DNA from: JACDQM01 sp044373315
Lineage (GTDB): Bacteria > Pseudomonadota > Gammaproteobacteria > Burkholderiales > Burkholderiaceae_C
Assembly (NCBI RefSeq): GCF_044373315.1
Contig: NZ_JBILQK010000001.1
Coordinates: forward strand, 62,001 to 126,000
Length of the DNA: 64,000 bases
Direction of reading: 5' to 3'
Part shown: positions 44,396 to 53,106 of the stretch, piece by piece
How the letters are laid out: every line of letters begins with the position of its first letter
Numbering within the stretch: the first letter of the stretch is position 1
Made by a program: the position numbers and the translations under genes
Notes under the pieces: model-generated
What the model was told of the DNA's origin: nothing
The model's input: only the letters and a program-made list of their open reading frames with translations
The model's database searches: none

Positions 44396-46312
44396 TCAGC
44401 GCGCGGCCTGCGCCGTGGCCCAGGGGCCAGTCACGCCGTCGATCTCACAGTCCCACAGCGCCTGTACGTCCATCGGATCGACCAGGCCCTCGGCATGCAC
44501 CTGCAAGGCCAGACTGCGCAGCATGATGACCATGCCGCGCACGAAAGCCGCGCGGGCCGCGTCGCCTGACACGCCCACCACCACCGACTTGTCCAGCTTC
44601 ACATAGTCCAGCCCGGCCTGATACAGGCGCTCGACCTGGGCCAGGCCGGCGCCGGCATGCTCGATGCCCAGCTTCACGCCCAGCGGACGCAGCTGACGCC
44701 CCATCTCGTGCAGCAGATCGAAATGCTGCGTCGCTGCGCCTTCGGCCAGTTCGAGGCCCAGCTTGCGCGCCGCCTGCGGCGACTGGAACACCAGCTCGCG
44801 CAGTCGCGCCACAAAACCGCCGTCCAGCAGGGAGGCCGGCGCCACGTTGATGCAGCGCATGCGGCCGTCCAGCGCGATCGCTTCCAGTGCCAGCGTCACC
44901 GCCTGCAGATCCACCTCGGCGGTCAAGCGGCTGCGCACGGCCAAGGGCAGCCAGCGCGCCGCGTTCTCGAAGCCGCCGTCAGCGCTGAGCTGCAGCTGCA
45001 GTGGGCATTCAAGATGCAGCAGCGCGCCCTGCCCGTCCAGCACCGGGTACTCCAGCAGCCGGCTGCGGCGCTGCTGCAGCGCCTCGGCGATCTGCGCATG
45101 CCAGGCGCGCTCACCCTGCACCCGTTCGGCTGAAGGGTGGCGCAGCGCTTCCACCGGGAAGCCGCTGCGCGACTCGGCCTGGGCCAAAGCGGTATCAGCG
45201 GCGGCGAACCAGTCGCTGATCGGCCGCTCCCGCGCCAGCTCGACAGCACCCAGCGCCACCTGCACGCCGCTGCCAAAGGCCGGCAGGCTGGCGCGCAAAG
45301 CTTCGGCCAGGGCCTCGGCGGTTTCCGCCGCCACATCCGGCGCCGGCAACCACAAGGCGAAGTCGGCACCATTCAAGCGCCCCGCAAGGCAGCCCTTGAC
45401 GCGCTCAGGATAGACCTGCACCGCATGCGCCACCGCCACCAAGGCCTGATCCACCAGGACGCGGCCGAGTCGTTGATTCAGACCGGCCAGATCGCGCAGG
45501 CGCAGCAGGATCAGCCCGCCATGCGTCGGGCCCTCATCCCGGCTCAGCACCGAATCGAACTCGGCCAGGAAATGCTTGCGATGACTCATGCCGGTCAGCA
45601 CATCGCAATGCGCCTGGGTGCGCAGCACGTCCAGCTGCTCCGACTGGGCCTCGAACATCTGCTTCAGGCGCAGGACCATCGCGTTCATCGCCTGGGTAAG
45701 CCGGCGCAGCTCGGGCACCGTGGATTCCTCCACCGTCGTGAAGTGCCCGTCGACCAAACCCTGGGCCTGGGCCACCGTGCGGTCCAGCGGGCGGCGGATG
45801 CGCGACAAGACGAGCAAAGCCGCACCGCCCGCGAGCACCCCGATGCTGAGCAGCACCAGCGCAGTGCGCCAGGTCGCGCGCCACAACTCGTCGTGGCCAT
45901 ACGCCGAGTGGCTGAGCACCTCAACCGAGCCGGCGTTCTTCCAGCCGTCGGACACCTTGGCCACACCGGCCTTCAAATCGATCGGCGTCAGCGCCACAAA
46001 CCAGGCAGGCGCACGGCTGGCGCGCCCCGGCATGGTGCGCTCGACGCCCACCGTGCCATCGGCACGCAGCCAGCGCAGACTCGCATAGTGGCCGGTGTCG
46101 AACTGAGCCGTCAGCACCAGCGACATCAGCTCGGCATCGCCGCCCTGCTGCGACATGGCCAGCGCCAGTGCCGCGGCGTTGTCGCTGTTCTTGACCTGCA
46201 GCTGAGTCTGCAGCAGTGAGCGCATCGCGCCGGTCGACACCGCCACGCTGCCGATCAGCGAGGCCAGCACCGCACCCAGCACCAGGAACCAGACTTGACG
46301 TATCAGCGACAT
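44396..46312 (-). CDS. lapD: LapD-type c-di-GMP receptor (degenerate GGDEF-EAL)
   Basis: 638 residues from the ATG at 46312 (MSLIRQVWFLVLG); a longer start at 46378 would overlap lapG. N-terminal membrane helix, then a periplasmic LapD/MoxY-like domain (about 35-145), a second membrane helix (ALVLLSIGVLAGGAALLVL) and a HAMP segment. The GGDEF domain is degenerate (GRLNGADFALW) and the EAL domain lacks the EAL triad (LHLECPLQL at that place), as in LapD, which binds c-di-GMP without cleaving it. With c-di-GMP bound it holds LapG in the periplasm and spares the surface adhesin. Adjacent to lapG. Confidence 0.9.
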   Translation of the reverse strand: MSLIRQVWFLVLGAVLASLIGSVAVSTGAMRSLLQTQLQVKNSDNAAALALAMSQQGGDAELMSLVLTAQFDTGHYASLRWLRADGTVGVERTMPGRASRAPAWFVALTPIDLKAGVAKVSDGWKNAGSVEVLSHSAYGHDELWRATWRTALVLLSIGVLAGGAALLVLSRIRRPLDRTVAQAQGLVDGHFTTVEESTVPELRRLTQAMNAMVLRLKQMFEAQSEQLDVLRTQAHCDVLTGMSHRKHFLAEFDSVLSRDEGPTHGGLILLRLRDLAGLNQRLGRVLVDQALVAVAHAVQVYPERVKGCLAGRLNGADFALWLPAPDVAAETAEALAEALRASLPAFGSGVQVALGAVELARERPISDWFAAADTALAQAESRSGFPVEALRHPSAERVQGERAWHAQIAEALQQRRSRLLEYPVLDGQGALLHLECPLQLQLSADGGFENAARWLPLAVRSRLTAEVDLQAVTLALEAIALDGRMRCINVAPASLLDGGFVARLRELVFQSPQAARKLGLELAEGAATQHFDLLHEMGRQLRPLGVKLGIEHAGAGLAQVERLYQAGLDYVKLDKSVVVGVSGDAARAAFVRGMVIMLRSLALQVHAEGLVDPMDVQALWDCEIDGVTGPWATAQAAR

Positions 46313-46343
46313 GGCGCCATCCCCAACGGTTTGTTCATCATCA

Positions 46344-47078
46344 TCAGAATCCCTCTGCCCTGACCTTGGCCAGCGCATCCCTCCACAAGGACAGGCGCGC
46401 TACCGGGTTGCCCGCGCTCGCACTGCCCACGCCTTCCCACAGGCCTTCGCCATTGAAGCTGAAGACAGGCTGCAGATCGGGCCGTCGGCCAGCCGGCAAC
46501 ACGGCGGTCTGCAGATTGTCCAGAATCAGCGGCTCGGCATCCGGCTGGCTGTAATAGGCCAGCACCATATGGGCCTGGCGGCGCCCATCCAGCATCGCAC
46601 GCACATAGACCAGGCGCAGCCGCGCCTCGGGAACGCCGGCCGCCAGCAGACTGAAATACTTGGCGATCGCGTAGTCCTCGCAGTCGCCCTGGCCTTTTTC
46701 CAGCGTCTCCAGCGGGCTGGCCCAGTAGTCGATACGACCCCAGGTCTCGGTGTCTTCGCGAAACGCGATGCGCTGATTGAAGAAATCATTGACCAGCGCC
46801 AGACGCTGGGCATCGCTGACCTGTGCTGCGCGCTCGACCAGTGGAAGCAGCGAACGCGCGCCGGCCAGGGCACGCGGGCCCATCCGTGCAGCGGACTCCA
46901 GCACCTTGTCGCTGTCCCAGGCTTCGGCCACCACGCTGAACTGCATCAGTGACAGGCCGAGCGCCAAGCCGCCGGCGGCCCGCAGCAGCCAGCCGGGGCA
47001 ACGCCGGGCGGACAGGCCTGTGACAAGTGCGGGGGGTGGCTGAGCCGGCGCCATAGCCAAGGCACTGTACCGTGCCAT
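46344..47078 (-). CDS. lapG: LapG-type periplasmic cysteine protease (BTLCP family)
   Basis: 244 residues from the ATG at 47078 (MARYSALAM); starts at 47054 or 47108 are also in frame and none has a clear ribosome site. A signal segment (WLLRAAGGLALGLSLMQF, about 30-47) precedes the transglutaminase-like protease domain, whose catalytic triad is Cys133 in GQGDCEDYA, His170 in AHMVL and Asp187 in LILDNL. LapG cleaves the N-terminus of a large RTX-type surface adhesin when c-di-GMP is low, unless LapD sequesters it. The adhesin gene is not in this window. The gene lies 31 bases upstream of lapD. Confidence 0.92.
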   Translation of the reverse strand: MARYSALAMAPAQPPPALVTGLSARRCPGWLLRAAGGLALGLSLMQFSVVAEAWDSDKVLESAARMGPRALAGARSLLPLVERAAQVSDAQRLALVNDFFNQRIAFREDTETWGRIDYWASPLETLEKGQGDCEDYAIAKYFSLLAAGVPEARLRLVYVRAMLDGRRQAHMVLAYYSQPDAEPLILDNLQTAVLPAGRRPDLQPVFSFNGEGLWEGVGSASAGNPVARLSLWRDALAKVRAEGF

Positions 47079-47187
47079 CAAGAATGGAGCGAAGGACTCG
47101 CCGTGCATTACTGCCGATCCGGCGCCCGTGCGCCTTGAGATAATTCCGGACAACCCATGCTCAGGGCAATGCCTTGCCGCCCCCCCT

Positions 47188-48054
47188 ATGAAGACCCAGG
47201 CGATACGCCAAGAACTCGATCAGGCGCGCGAGCGCGGTGCGCTGCGCCAGATCGTGATCCCCCCCTGCCCTGAACTGCTGGTTCGTCTGCAGGATGCGAT
47301 GTCGCAGCCCGAGGCCGACCTGACCGAAGTGGCGCGCATCGCCGCCAGTGATGTGGCCATGTCGGCCACGCTGCTGCGCGCCGCCAACAGCAGCCTGCAC
47401 ATGCCGCCGGGCAGCCAGCCCTGCACCACGGTCGGTCAGGCGCTGACCCGCATCGGCCTGGACGAGACTGCGGCACTGATGACCGCCTTTCTGGTCAAGC
47501 ACGCCATCCCAGTCAACAGCCCGCACCTCGCGCGCTTCTGGGAGCGCTCCACCAAGCGTGCCATCGCCTGCGCCTTCATCGCGCGCCAGTTGCCAGGGGT
47601 CTCGCCCGATCTGGCGCACACCTATGGCCTGTTCTGCCACGTCGGCATGCCGGTCTTGCTGCAAAGCGTGCGCGGCTATGGCTCGACGATGGTGGAGGCC
47701 GCGGCACGCATTGACCGCCCCTACATCGCCACCGAGAACGCCAACCACAAGACCGACCATGCCGTGGTCGGCGCGCTGGTGATCCGGGCCTGGAATATGG
47801 CGCCGCAGATCATGGCGGCCATCCGTCTGCACCACGACTACAGCGCTCTGGGCAATGCCGACATCGAGGCCGAGATCCACACCCTGGTGGCTGCCGGCCT
47901 CGTCGCCGAGCACCTGATGCGCCGGCACGAAACCCTGCCGGAAGATGCCGACTGGAAGAGCAACTGCCATGTGGCCATGGATTGGCTGCAGATCACGGCG
48001 GACGATCTGGAGCAGTGGGACGAACAGCTGCGTCCGCTGCTGGACGACGCCTGA
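47188..48054 (+). CDS. HDOD domain protein
   Basis: 288 residues from the ATG at 47188; a GTG at 47128 would add 20 residues. The HDOD domain fills most of the protein: IPPCPELLVRLQDAMSQPEADLTEVARIAASDVAMSATLLRAANSS, then a long helical part with YGLFCHVGMPVLLQ, TDHAVVGALVIRAWNMAPQIMAAIRLHHDYS. HDOD proteins act as signalling hubs or motility regulators in beta- and gammaproteobacteria and have lost the HD hydrolase residues. Divergent from lapG; no direct link is shown by sequence. Confidence 0.9.
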   Translation: MKTQAIRQELDQARERGALRQIVIPPCPELLVRLQDAMSQPEADLTEVARIAASDVAMSATLLRAANSSLHMPPGSQPCTTVGQALTRIGLDETAALMTAFLVKHAIPVNSPHLARFWERSTKRAIACAFIARQLPGVSPDLAHTYGLFCHVGMPVLLQSVRGYGSTMVEAAARIDRPYIATENANHKTDHAVVGALVIRAWNMAPQIMAAIRLHHDYSALGNADIEAEIHTLVAAGLVAEHLMRRHETLPEDADWKSNCHVAMDWLQITADDLEQWDEQLRPLLDDA

Positions 48055-48184
48055 GCGCAGCGCCGCGATGCTGCTGCAGCGGTCTTCGCCGGGCTGAAGC
48101 GGCGCGCCTTGCCAAGCAGAAAGTCCGCCGTTATGGTGTGACCAAGGAAGTCGCACGCATGACGTACTGATCGAGGAGATCGCG

Positions 48185-48994
48185 ATGAAGCTGCTGATGC
48201 CCCAGCTGGCCTTCTGCATACTGGGACTGTGCTTCGTTCTGGCGGCCCAGGCCCAGACATGCCGCAGCCTGATCGCCTCGGGGAACCCGCAGTACCCGCC
48301 CTATCTCTGGCAGTCACCTCGCGACGAGGCGCGCCTGATCGGCGCGAATGCCGAGCTGATGGAATGGCTGGCCGACGAGATCGGCGTGCCGATCGAGACC
48401 CGGCACATCGGCAACTGGGCACGAGTTCAAGAAGAAGCCCGAGCCGGGCGCGTGGATCTGATTGCCGGCGCCTTCTTCACGCTGCCCCGCACGGAGTACC
48501 TGGATTACGCCCACCCGCCGTTCCGCGACACCCGCTCGGTGGTGATCGTGCGTGAAGCGAAGCGCATCACCTTCAAGCGCTGGGAGGATCTGGTGCCGCT
48601 CAAAGGCCTCACGGTGGTGAACAACAGCCTGGGCCAGGCCTTCGACAAGTTCGCGGCCGACTCGCTCAGCATGACCAAGGTCAGCAATCTGGAGAAGGGC
48701 CTGCAGATGCTGGAGCTCGGCCGCGGCGACTACCTGGTCTACGAGGACAGCCCGGCTGAAGCCTTCATCGCGCGCATGGGTATCAAGGGCCTGCGCCTGC
48801 TGCAGCCGCCGGTGGCGCAAGAACAGCTGTACATCGCCATCTCGCATCGTTCGGCCTGCAACACGCCGGAGTTGCGCGGTGCGATTGCCCGGGCAATGTC
48901 CAAGCTGCGCCAGACAAAGCTGATGCTCACCTTCGTCGAGCGGGCGGTGCAGACCTGGCGCCTGCAGCAGCAAGAGCCCGCCAAGCCTCAGTGA
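48185..48994 (+). CDS. Periplasmic solute-binding protein (SBP_bac_3 family)
   Basis: 269 residues with a signal peptide (MKLLMPQLAFCILGLCFVLAAQAQ). Type-II periplasmic binding fold: NPQYPPYLWQSP, LIGANAELMEWLADEIGVPIETRHIGNWARVQEEARAGRVDLIAGAFFTLPRTEYLDYAHPPF, and LPLKGLTVVNNSLG. It has no permease or ATPase next to it. It may feed a transporter elsewhere or act as a sensory binding protein. It follows the HDOD gene by 130 bases. Ribosome site GAGGAGA is clear. Confidence 0.87.
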   Translation: MKLLMPQLAFCILGLCFVLAAQAQTCRSLIASGNPQYPPYLWQSPRDEARLIGANAELMEWLADEIGVPIETRHIGNWARVQEEARAGRVDLIAGAFFTLPRTEYLDYAHPPFRDTRSVVIVREAKRITFKRWEDLVPLKGLTVVNNSLGQAFDKFAADSLSMTKVSNLEKGLQMLELGRGDYLVYEDSPAEAFIARMGIKGLRLLQPPVAQEQLYIAISHRSACNTPELRGAIARAMSKLRQTKLMLTFVERAVQTWRLQQQEPAKPQ

Positions 48995-49010
48995 CGGGCG
49001 AAGCGAAAGC

Positions 49011-49502
49011 TCAGGCGGGCGCGGAGCGCAGGCCGTAGATGCGGCCCTGGGCGAACAGGTACTCCACCCGCAAGACGGGCTCGCCGCGCTCTCCGGCGAA
49101 GGAGAAGCCCAGCAACTCCAGCGCATCGCCGGCCTTAATTTCGGCCACGCCCCAGGCCTGCATGCGCGTCAGCGGCGCCAGCTCGATCTGCCAGCGCCGA
49201 TCACGCCGCGTCGGCAGCTGCGCCTTCGCCAGCAGGGCCGATCCATCAACCGGGGCCGTCTGCCGCGGCAGCAGGCGCTGCTTCAGATCTGCAGGCAGGC
49301 TCAGGTTCTCGGCCAGATCCAGCTCAAGTTCGGCATGCGGGTTGCGCCAGGCGACCTTCAGCGCCTTGCCGGCCAGGTAGATCGGCCGCTCCTGATCGAA
49401 GCTGCTCCAGCCATGGTGGGCGCGAACCCAGGCGGGCAGCGCCAGCAAGGCAGTGCCCGCCAGAAGCTGGCGGCGATGGACGAGAAGAGCGGCGCACGTC
49501 AT
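49011..49502 (-). CDS. Exported DUF6152-like protein
   Basis: 163 residues from the ATG at 49502, chosen because GAAGGAGA stands upstream. A twin-arginine-like start (HRRQLLAGTALLALPAWVRA) is followed by HHGWSSFDQERPIYLAGKALKVAWRNPHAELELDL, which matches my memory of the DUF6152 family of small exported proteins. No function is established. It begins 11 bases after the membrane protein gene ends and is probably co-transcribed. Confidence 0.75.
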   Translation of the reverse strand: MTCAALLVHRRQLLAGTALLALPAWVRAHHGWSSFDQERPIYLAGKALKVAWRNPHAELELDLAENLSLPADLKQRLLPRQTAPVDGSALLAKAQLPTRRDRRWQIELAPLTRMQAWGVAEIKAGDALELLGFSFAGERGEPVLRVEYLFAQGRIYGLRSAPA

Positions 49503-49513
49503 CGGTATCTCCT

Positions 49514-49939
49514 TCATGAGTAGGCAATCCAGCGGCCACAGATGATGACAGCGGCCCAAATCCCCAGTGACAACAGGCCATGCAGTTGCGCAGTCCGGTC
49601 CGCAGACTGCAAGGCGCCGCGGCGGGAATGGAACATCGCCGCATTGCAGCCCGCCAAGGTGATCAGCCCCAGCTTGAGCAGGAAAACGCGATTGTCCAAC
49701 AGCTCCTGCGCCTGGGTGGCAAACATCAGCGAGCCACTGAGCGCGCAGAGGAAAAAGCCCAGCAGCGCAGGCAACAGCGTCAGCCGGGCCAGCGCCTCCA
49801 GCGGCAAGGCGGCCGCCAGCCCCAGCAGGCGGAGCTCGAACACCAGCAATCCGCCGAACAGCATGGCCAGGCCCAGCAGGTGCACGACCTCGAGGGCTGG
49901 ATAGGCCCAGGGGTGGGCGCTCAGACTTGCAATCAGCAT
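49514..49939 (-). CDS. Small four-helix membrane protein (DUF6644/CopD-like)
   Basis: 141 residues with four hydrophobic segments: ALEVVHLLGLAMLFGGLLVFELRLLG, LPALLGFFLCALSGSLMFA, VFLLKLGLITLAGCNAAMF and LHGLLSLGIWAAVIICGRWIA. The spaced His (VVHLLG, FHSRRG, LHGLL) recalls CopD/cytochrome-b-like or DUF6644 proteins. It pairs with the exported DUF6152-like gene that follows. Metal or heme binding is possible from the His but is an inference. Confidence 0.7.
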   Translation of the reverse strand: MLIASLSAHPWAYPALEVVHLLGLAMLFGGLLVFELRLLGLAAALPLEALARLTLLPALLGFFLCALSGSLMFATQAQELLDNRVFLLKLGLITLAGCNAAMFHSRRGALQSADRTAQLHGLLSLGIWAAVIICGRWIAYS

Positions 49940-49948
49940 GGGATGGGC

Positions 49949-50317
49949 CTAGTGCGGGTACTGAACCAGTTGCAGGACATTGCCGGCCGGGTCCTTGAAG
50001 CTGGCGAGCCAGCCGCCCCAGGCCTGACGGTCAGGCGCTTCGATGAAGGGCACGCCGGCCGTCAGCAGCGCGGCATGCTGCGCCTGGATGTCGTCGACGC
50101 TGAAGGACAGGCCGCTGAAACGGCCGACGAGCTGCTGCTCGTCGGCGGGCGCCTCGGGCGGCACCGCCTCCAGCACCAGATCCAGCACGCCGGCATCGAA
50201 CACGCAGAAACCCGCGGCCGGGCCGCCGGCTTTCAGCGTCAGGCCGAGCTGCTGCTGGTAGAACGGCAGCGCAGCAGCCAGATCGCGCACGAACAAGCGC
50301 ACCGAAGCAAGTTTCAT
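49949..50317 (-). CDS. VOC superfamily protein (glyoxalase/bleomycin-resistance fold)
   Basis: 122 residues from the ATG at 50317 (MKLASVRLFVRDLAAALPFYQQQLGL); an ATG two codons earlier lies too close to the GAGGG ribosome site. It has the paired beta-alpha-beta-beta-beta pattern of single-domain VOC proteins: FCVFDAGVLDLVLEAVPPEAPADEQQLVGRFSGLSFSVDDIQAQHAAL and DRQAWGGWLASFKDPAGNVLQLVQYPH. The final EPSGN-like motif is DPAGNVLQLVQ. Substrate is unknown. Confidence 0.88.
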   Translation of the reverse strand: MKLASVRLFVRDLAAALPFYQQQLGLTLKAGGPAAGFCVFDAGVLDLVLEAVPPEAPADEQQLVGRFSGLSFSVDDIQAQHAALLTAGVPFIEAPDRQAWGGWLASFKDPAGNVLQLVQYPH

Positions 50318-50434
50318 CGTCATCCCTCGTCACACAAAGGCGGCCGGCCCTGACCCTGCAAGGCAGCGAGGCGCCAAGTCTCGCACCGAACAGAAGCTCG
50401 AGGTTCGGGCCCGCGCGCCATCGACAATGCCAGC

Positions 50435-51022
50435 ATGACCGTCCACGGCGAACCTCTGCAACTGGGACTGCGCCTCTGGCGCTGGGCCTGGCTGTGGCTG
50501 GCACCCTTGTTGCTGGGGCTGCTGTACTGGGCGCTGGCGCCGGCCGGTACGGCGGTGCGAGTGGCGGCGATGAACTGGAGCCGCGACATCGAGGTTGAAC
50601 GCCAAGTCCAGCAGCTGGACTCGGGCTGGTGCGACGAGATGCCACACGGCGCACAGGCCATCAGCCGGCGCAAGGTCGACCGGCCAGACAGCCTGCCCGG
50701 CGGCACGGCAGAGCACTGCCGCTACACCGTGCTGGTGTGGCGCGCCGTGCGCAGCCTGCACAGCGAAGGCCTGGCGCCCACGTCCCCGTTCTGGCCGCCG
50801 GTTCCCGCCAACGCGCTGTCCAGCGATGCTGATGCTGGAAAGGAGCGGCTCGGCAAGCGGCATGAACGCTACGAACTGCTGCTGCAAAGCGACGATGGAC
50901 AGGAATGGCGCTGCAAGCTGCCGATGCCGCGCTGGCAGACCTTCAGCACCGGGCAGCGGCTCAGGCTCAAGGTCGACCGATTCGGAGTGGCGGACTGCAG
51001 CGGCATTGCACGCGTGGGCTGA
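50435..51022 (+). CDS. Conserved hypothetical membrane-anchored protein
   Basis: 195 residues. One N-terminal membrane segment (LWRWAWLWLAPLLLGLLYWALA, about 12-33) is followed by a soluble part with conserved-looking residues (WSRDIEVERQVQQLDSGWCDEMPHGA, EHCRYTVLVWRAVRSLHSEG, RHERYELLLQSDDGQEWRCKL). Cys residues suggest an extracytoplasmic domain. I do not recognise the family. It is divergent from the VOC gene and convergent with a LysR regulator gene. Confidence 0.65.
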   Translation: MTVHGEPLQLGLRLWRWAWLWLAPLLLGLLYWALAPAGTAVRVAAMNWSRDIEVERQVQQLDSGWCDEMPHGAQAISRRKVDRPDSLPGGTAEHCRYTVLVWRAVRSLHSEGLAPTSPFWPPVPANALSSDADAGKERLGKRHERYELLLQSDDGQEWRCKLPMPRWQTFSTGQRLRLKVDRFGVADCSGIARVG

Positions 51023-51048
51023 GCATTCTTGCCCGTCGAACCAATGCT

Positions 51049-51996
51049 TCAGGCGCGACCGCTGCGCGCCACCTCACGCAAGGTCTGCGAGCGATCAGAG
51101 CCCCCGTCCGTTGCATCGCGCAGCAAGGCGTCACGCACCCAGGCCACGGCTTCGCTCGGTCGGTCCTTGCACATCAACATGTAGGGATGCGGCGCCTCCA
51201 GCGCCGGCCCTGGCAATGCGACGAGGCTGCCCTGGCGCACCGCGTCAGCGCAGAGGTCGTGGGGCAGCAGTGCCACGCCCGCGCCGAGCACGGCGGCGTT
51301 GGCCGCCAGGTGTGCAAGATTGAAGCGCAGGCCAGGCAGCGGCGCCGGCACCGATACGCCAGCCTGCTCGAACCAGTCGATGAAGCCTGGCGAAGCCCAA
51401 CCCCTGTCCTCGATACTGAGATGCAGCAAGGGCAAGCCTGCCACATCAGCCGGACGCAACCCTTGCCCGCGGCCGACCAGGGACGGCGCGGCGTAGGCTC
51501 GGAACGGTGCCGTCAGCAAAGGCCGCTGGCTGTGGCCGGGCAGGTCGGCACGCCGAAAGTAGATGCCAATGTCACCGTTCATGCCTCCACTGGCGCGGTG
51601 CTCGGCCGCGATCACGCGGATCTCCAGCTCGGGCCGCTGGCGACTCAGGGCGGCCACGCGCGGCGTCAGCCACAGCGCCGCCACGCTGAACTGAGTACGG
51701 ATCTTGACCACCGGGCGCTGCTGGTGGTCGCGTACCGCGCAGCTGGTGCTGATCAGGCGCTCGAACGCATCGCGGATCCGCATCGCGTAGTCGCTACCTG
51801 CCAGGGTCAGCGTCACACCATTGGCGCCCCGCGTGAAGACCGGCATTCCCAGCCACTGCTCCAGCTGCTTGATCTGGTGACTGACCGCTGCCGCGCTGAC
51901 ATGCAGCTCCGTGGCGGCGCGCGAAAAGCTCATATGCCTGGCGGCAGCCTCGAAGGCGCGCAAGGCCGCCAATGGAGGAAGGGCTCGCTTGTCCAT
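51049..51996 (-). CDS. LysR-family transcriptional regulator (GcvA-like)
   Basis: 315 residues from the ATG at 51996. Winged helix: LPPLAALRAFEAAARHMSFSRAATELHVSAAAVSHQIKQLEQWLGMPVFTR (about 6-58), the GcvA/AmpR-type pattern. The effector domain follows (VVKIRTQFSVAALWLTPRVAALSRQRPELEIRV, GDIGIYFRR, GAGVALLPHDLCADAV). A weak ribosome site is seen. It is divergent from the DoxX gene, and LysR proteins often regulate the divergent neighbour, so a DoxX target is a fair guess. Confidence 0.9.
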   Translation of the reverse strand: MDKRALPPLAALRAFEAAARHMSFSRAATELHVSAAAVSHQIKQLEQWLGMPVFTRGANGVTLTLAGSDYAMRIRDAFERLISTSCAVRDHQQRPVVKIRTQFSVAALWLTPRVAALSRQRPELEIRVIAAEHRASGGMNGDIGIYFRRADLPGHSQRPLLTAPFRAYAAPSLVGRGQGLRPADVAGLPLLHLSIEDRGWASPGFIDWFEQAGVSVPAPLPGLRFNLAHLAANAAVLGAGVALLPHDLCADAVRQGSLVALPGPALEAPHPYMLMCKDRPSEAVAWVRDALLRDATDGGSDRSQTLREVARSGRA

Positions 51997-52184
51997 AAGG
52001 AGTTCAATGAAAGAGTCGAAGCTGGTAGCCCGGAGGGTATCAATGCAGAGAAGAGCCGCCCAGTCTGCACCCATCGACCCCAAGCCAGATTTAGCCTGAG
52101 GATCAGAAAGTTCAGTTTGCGGCCGCAGGCTCTGCGGTGGGACCATGCGCTCGCTGCAGGTCAGCCCATCCACCGATTCCGCCC

Positions 52185-52619
52185 ATGACACCTTTTCGAT
52201 CCATCGACCCTGCACGGCGCCAGGCCCTGTCCTGGACCGTCTTGCGATTCACTCTGGCGGGGCTCGTCGCGGCACATGGGGTGGCGCGCTTTGGGTACGA
52301 CGCCGTCGCCCCCTTCGGCCTGTGGCTGCAGAGCCAGGGCTGGCCACAAGGGCCTGCGCTGGCCATCGGCATCACAGGCCTGGAGATCATCGCCCCGCTG
52401 TTGCTCGTGCTGGGCCGTTGCGTGCGCCCTTTGTGTCTGCTGCTTGCCGCCGTGTATGCCATGGGCATCGTGCTGGTGCATGCCAAGGCCGGCTGGTTCG
52501 TCGTGGGCCTGGGGCGCAACGGTTCGGAGTACTCAGTGCTGCTGATCATCTGCCTGCTCTTGCTCGCCCTCCAGCATCCCGCAAGTTCCTCAACACCATC
52601 CAACCCCAAGACCTCATGA
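52185..52619 (+). CDS. DoxX family membrane protein
   Basis: 144 residues from the ATG at 52185; an upstream in-frame start at 52137 adds 16 residues. Four hydrophobic segments are spaced as in DoxX: LSWTVLRFTLAGLVAAHGVARF, GPALAIGITGLEIIAPLLLVLG, LCLLLAAVYAMGIVLVHA and SVLLIICLLLLAL. The family is small, quinone- or redox-linked, with little known function. The stop overlaps the next gene's ATG. It is divergent from a LysR gene. Confidence 0.82.
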   Translation: MTPFRSIDPARRQALSWTVLRFTLAGLVAAHGVARFGYDAVAPFGLWLQSQGWPQGPALAIGITGLEIIAPLLLVLGRCVRPLCLLLAAVYAMGIVLVHAKAGWFVVGLGRNGSEYSVLLIICLLLLALQHPASSSTPSNPKTS

Positions 52620-52921
52620 GCCCAACCCTTGCATCGACTCTGAAGCTGGCCGCCTGCGTGCCCGTTCTTCTGCAGGCCGCCGCCTGCACATCGGTGGCCG
52701 AGAAGAGCAATATGCTCAGCGACGAGCGGGTCATCGCTGAGTCTGCCGGCACGCTGGGGCTGGCACCGGCCGACCTCAAGCTGCTATCCCGCCACACCTC
52801 GGGCACGAACACCTTCGCCACACTGCGTGGGCGCGATGGCAAGGAATACTCCTGCACCATCAATGGCGGCAACCTGCTGTCCTTCGGCATGACAAATCCG
52901 CCGAGCTGCCAGCGCAAGTGA
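52616..52921 (+). CDS. Small putative lipoprotein
   Basis: 101 residues from the ATG at 52616, overlapping the DoxX stop (ATGA). A lipobox (VLLQAAACTSVAEK) predicts lipidated Cys near residue 21. The rest (DERVIAESAGTLGLAPADLKLLSRHTSGTNTFATLRGRDGKEYSCTINGGNLLSFGMTNPPSC) is short and unrecognised; a Cys pair is near the end. Coupling to DoxX suggests the pair acts together at the envelope. Confidence 0.75.
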   Translation: MSPTLASTLKLAACVPVLLQAAACTSVAEKSNMLSDERVIAESAGTLGLAPADLKLLSRHTSGTNTFATLRGRDGKEYSCTINGGNLLSFGMTNPPSCQRK

Positions 52922-53106
52922 GGTCAGAGGCCAGACGGCCGCAAGAATGCCGGGGATGACGAGGAGCCCGGCATCTCCTCTTTGCAGCATTGAAGGGCCT
53001 GGTCGGCGCGGGCACACCTTGCGTAGCTGGCCCCAAGCGCTTCGCTCAGCATCGCCTGGGTGGCCCAGAAGGCGCGAGAACCCAGGTCCAGCGGAGGACA
53101 GCCCCC

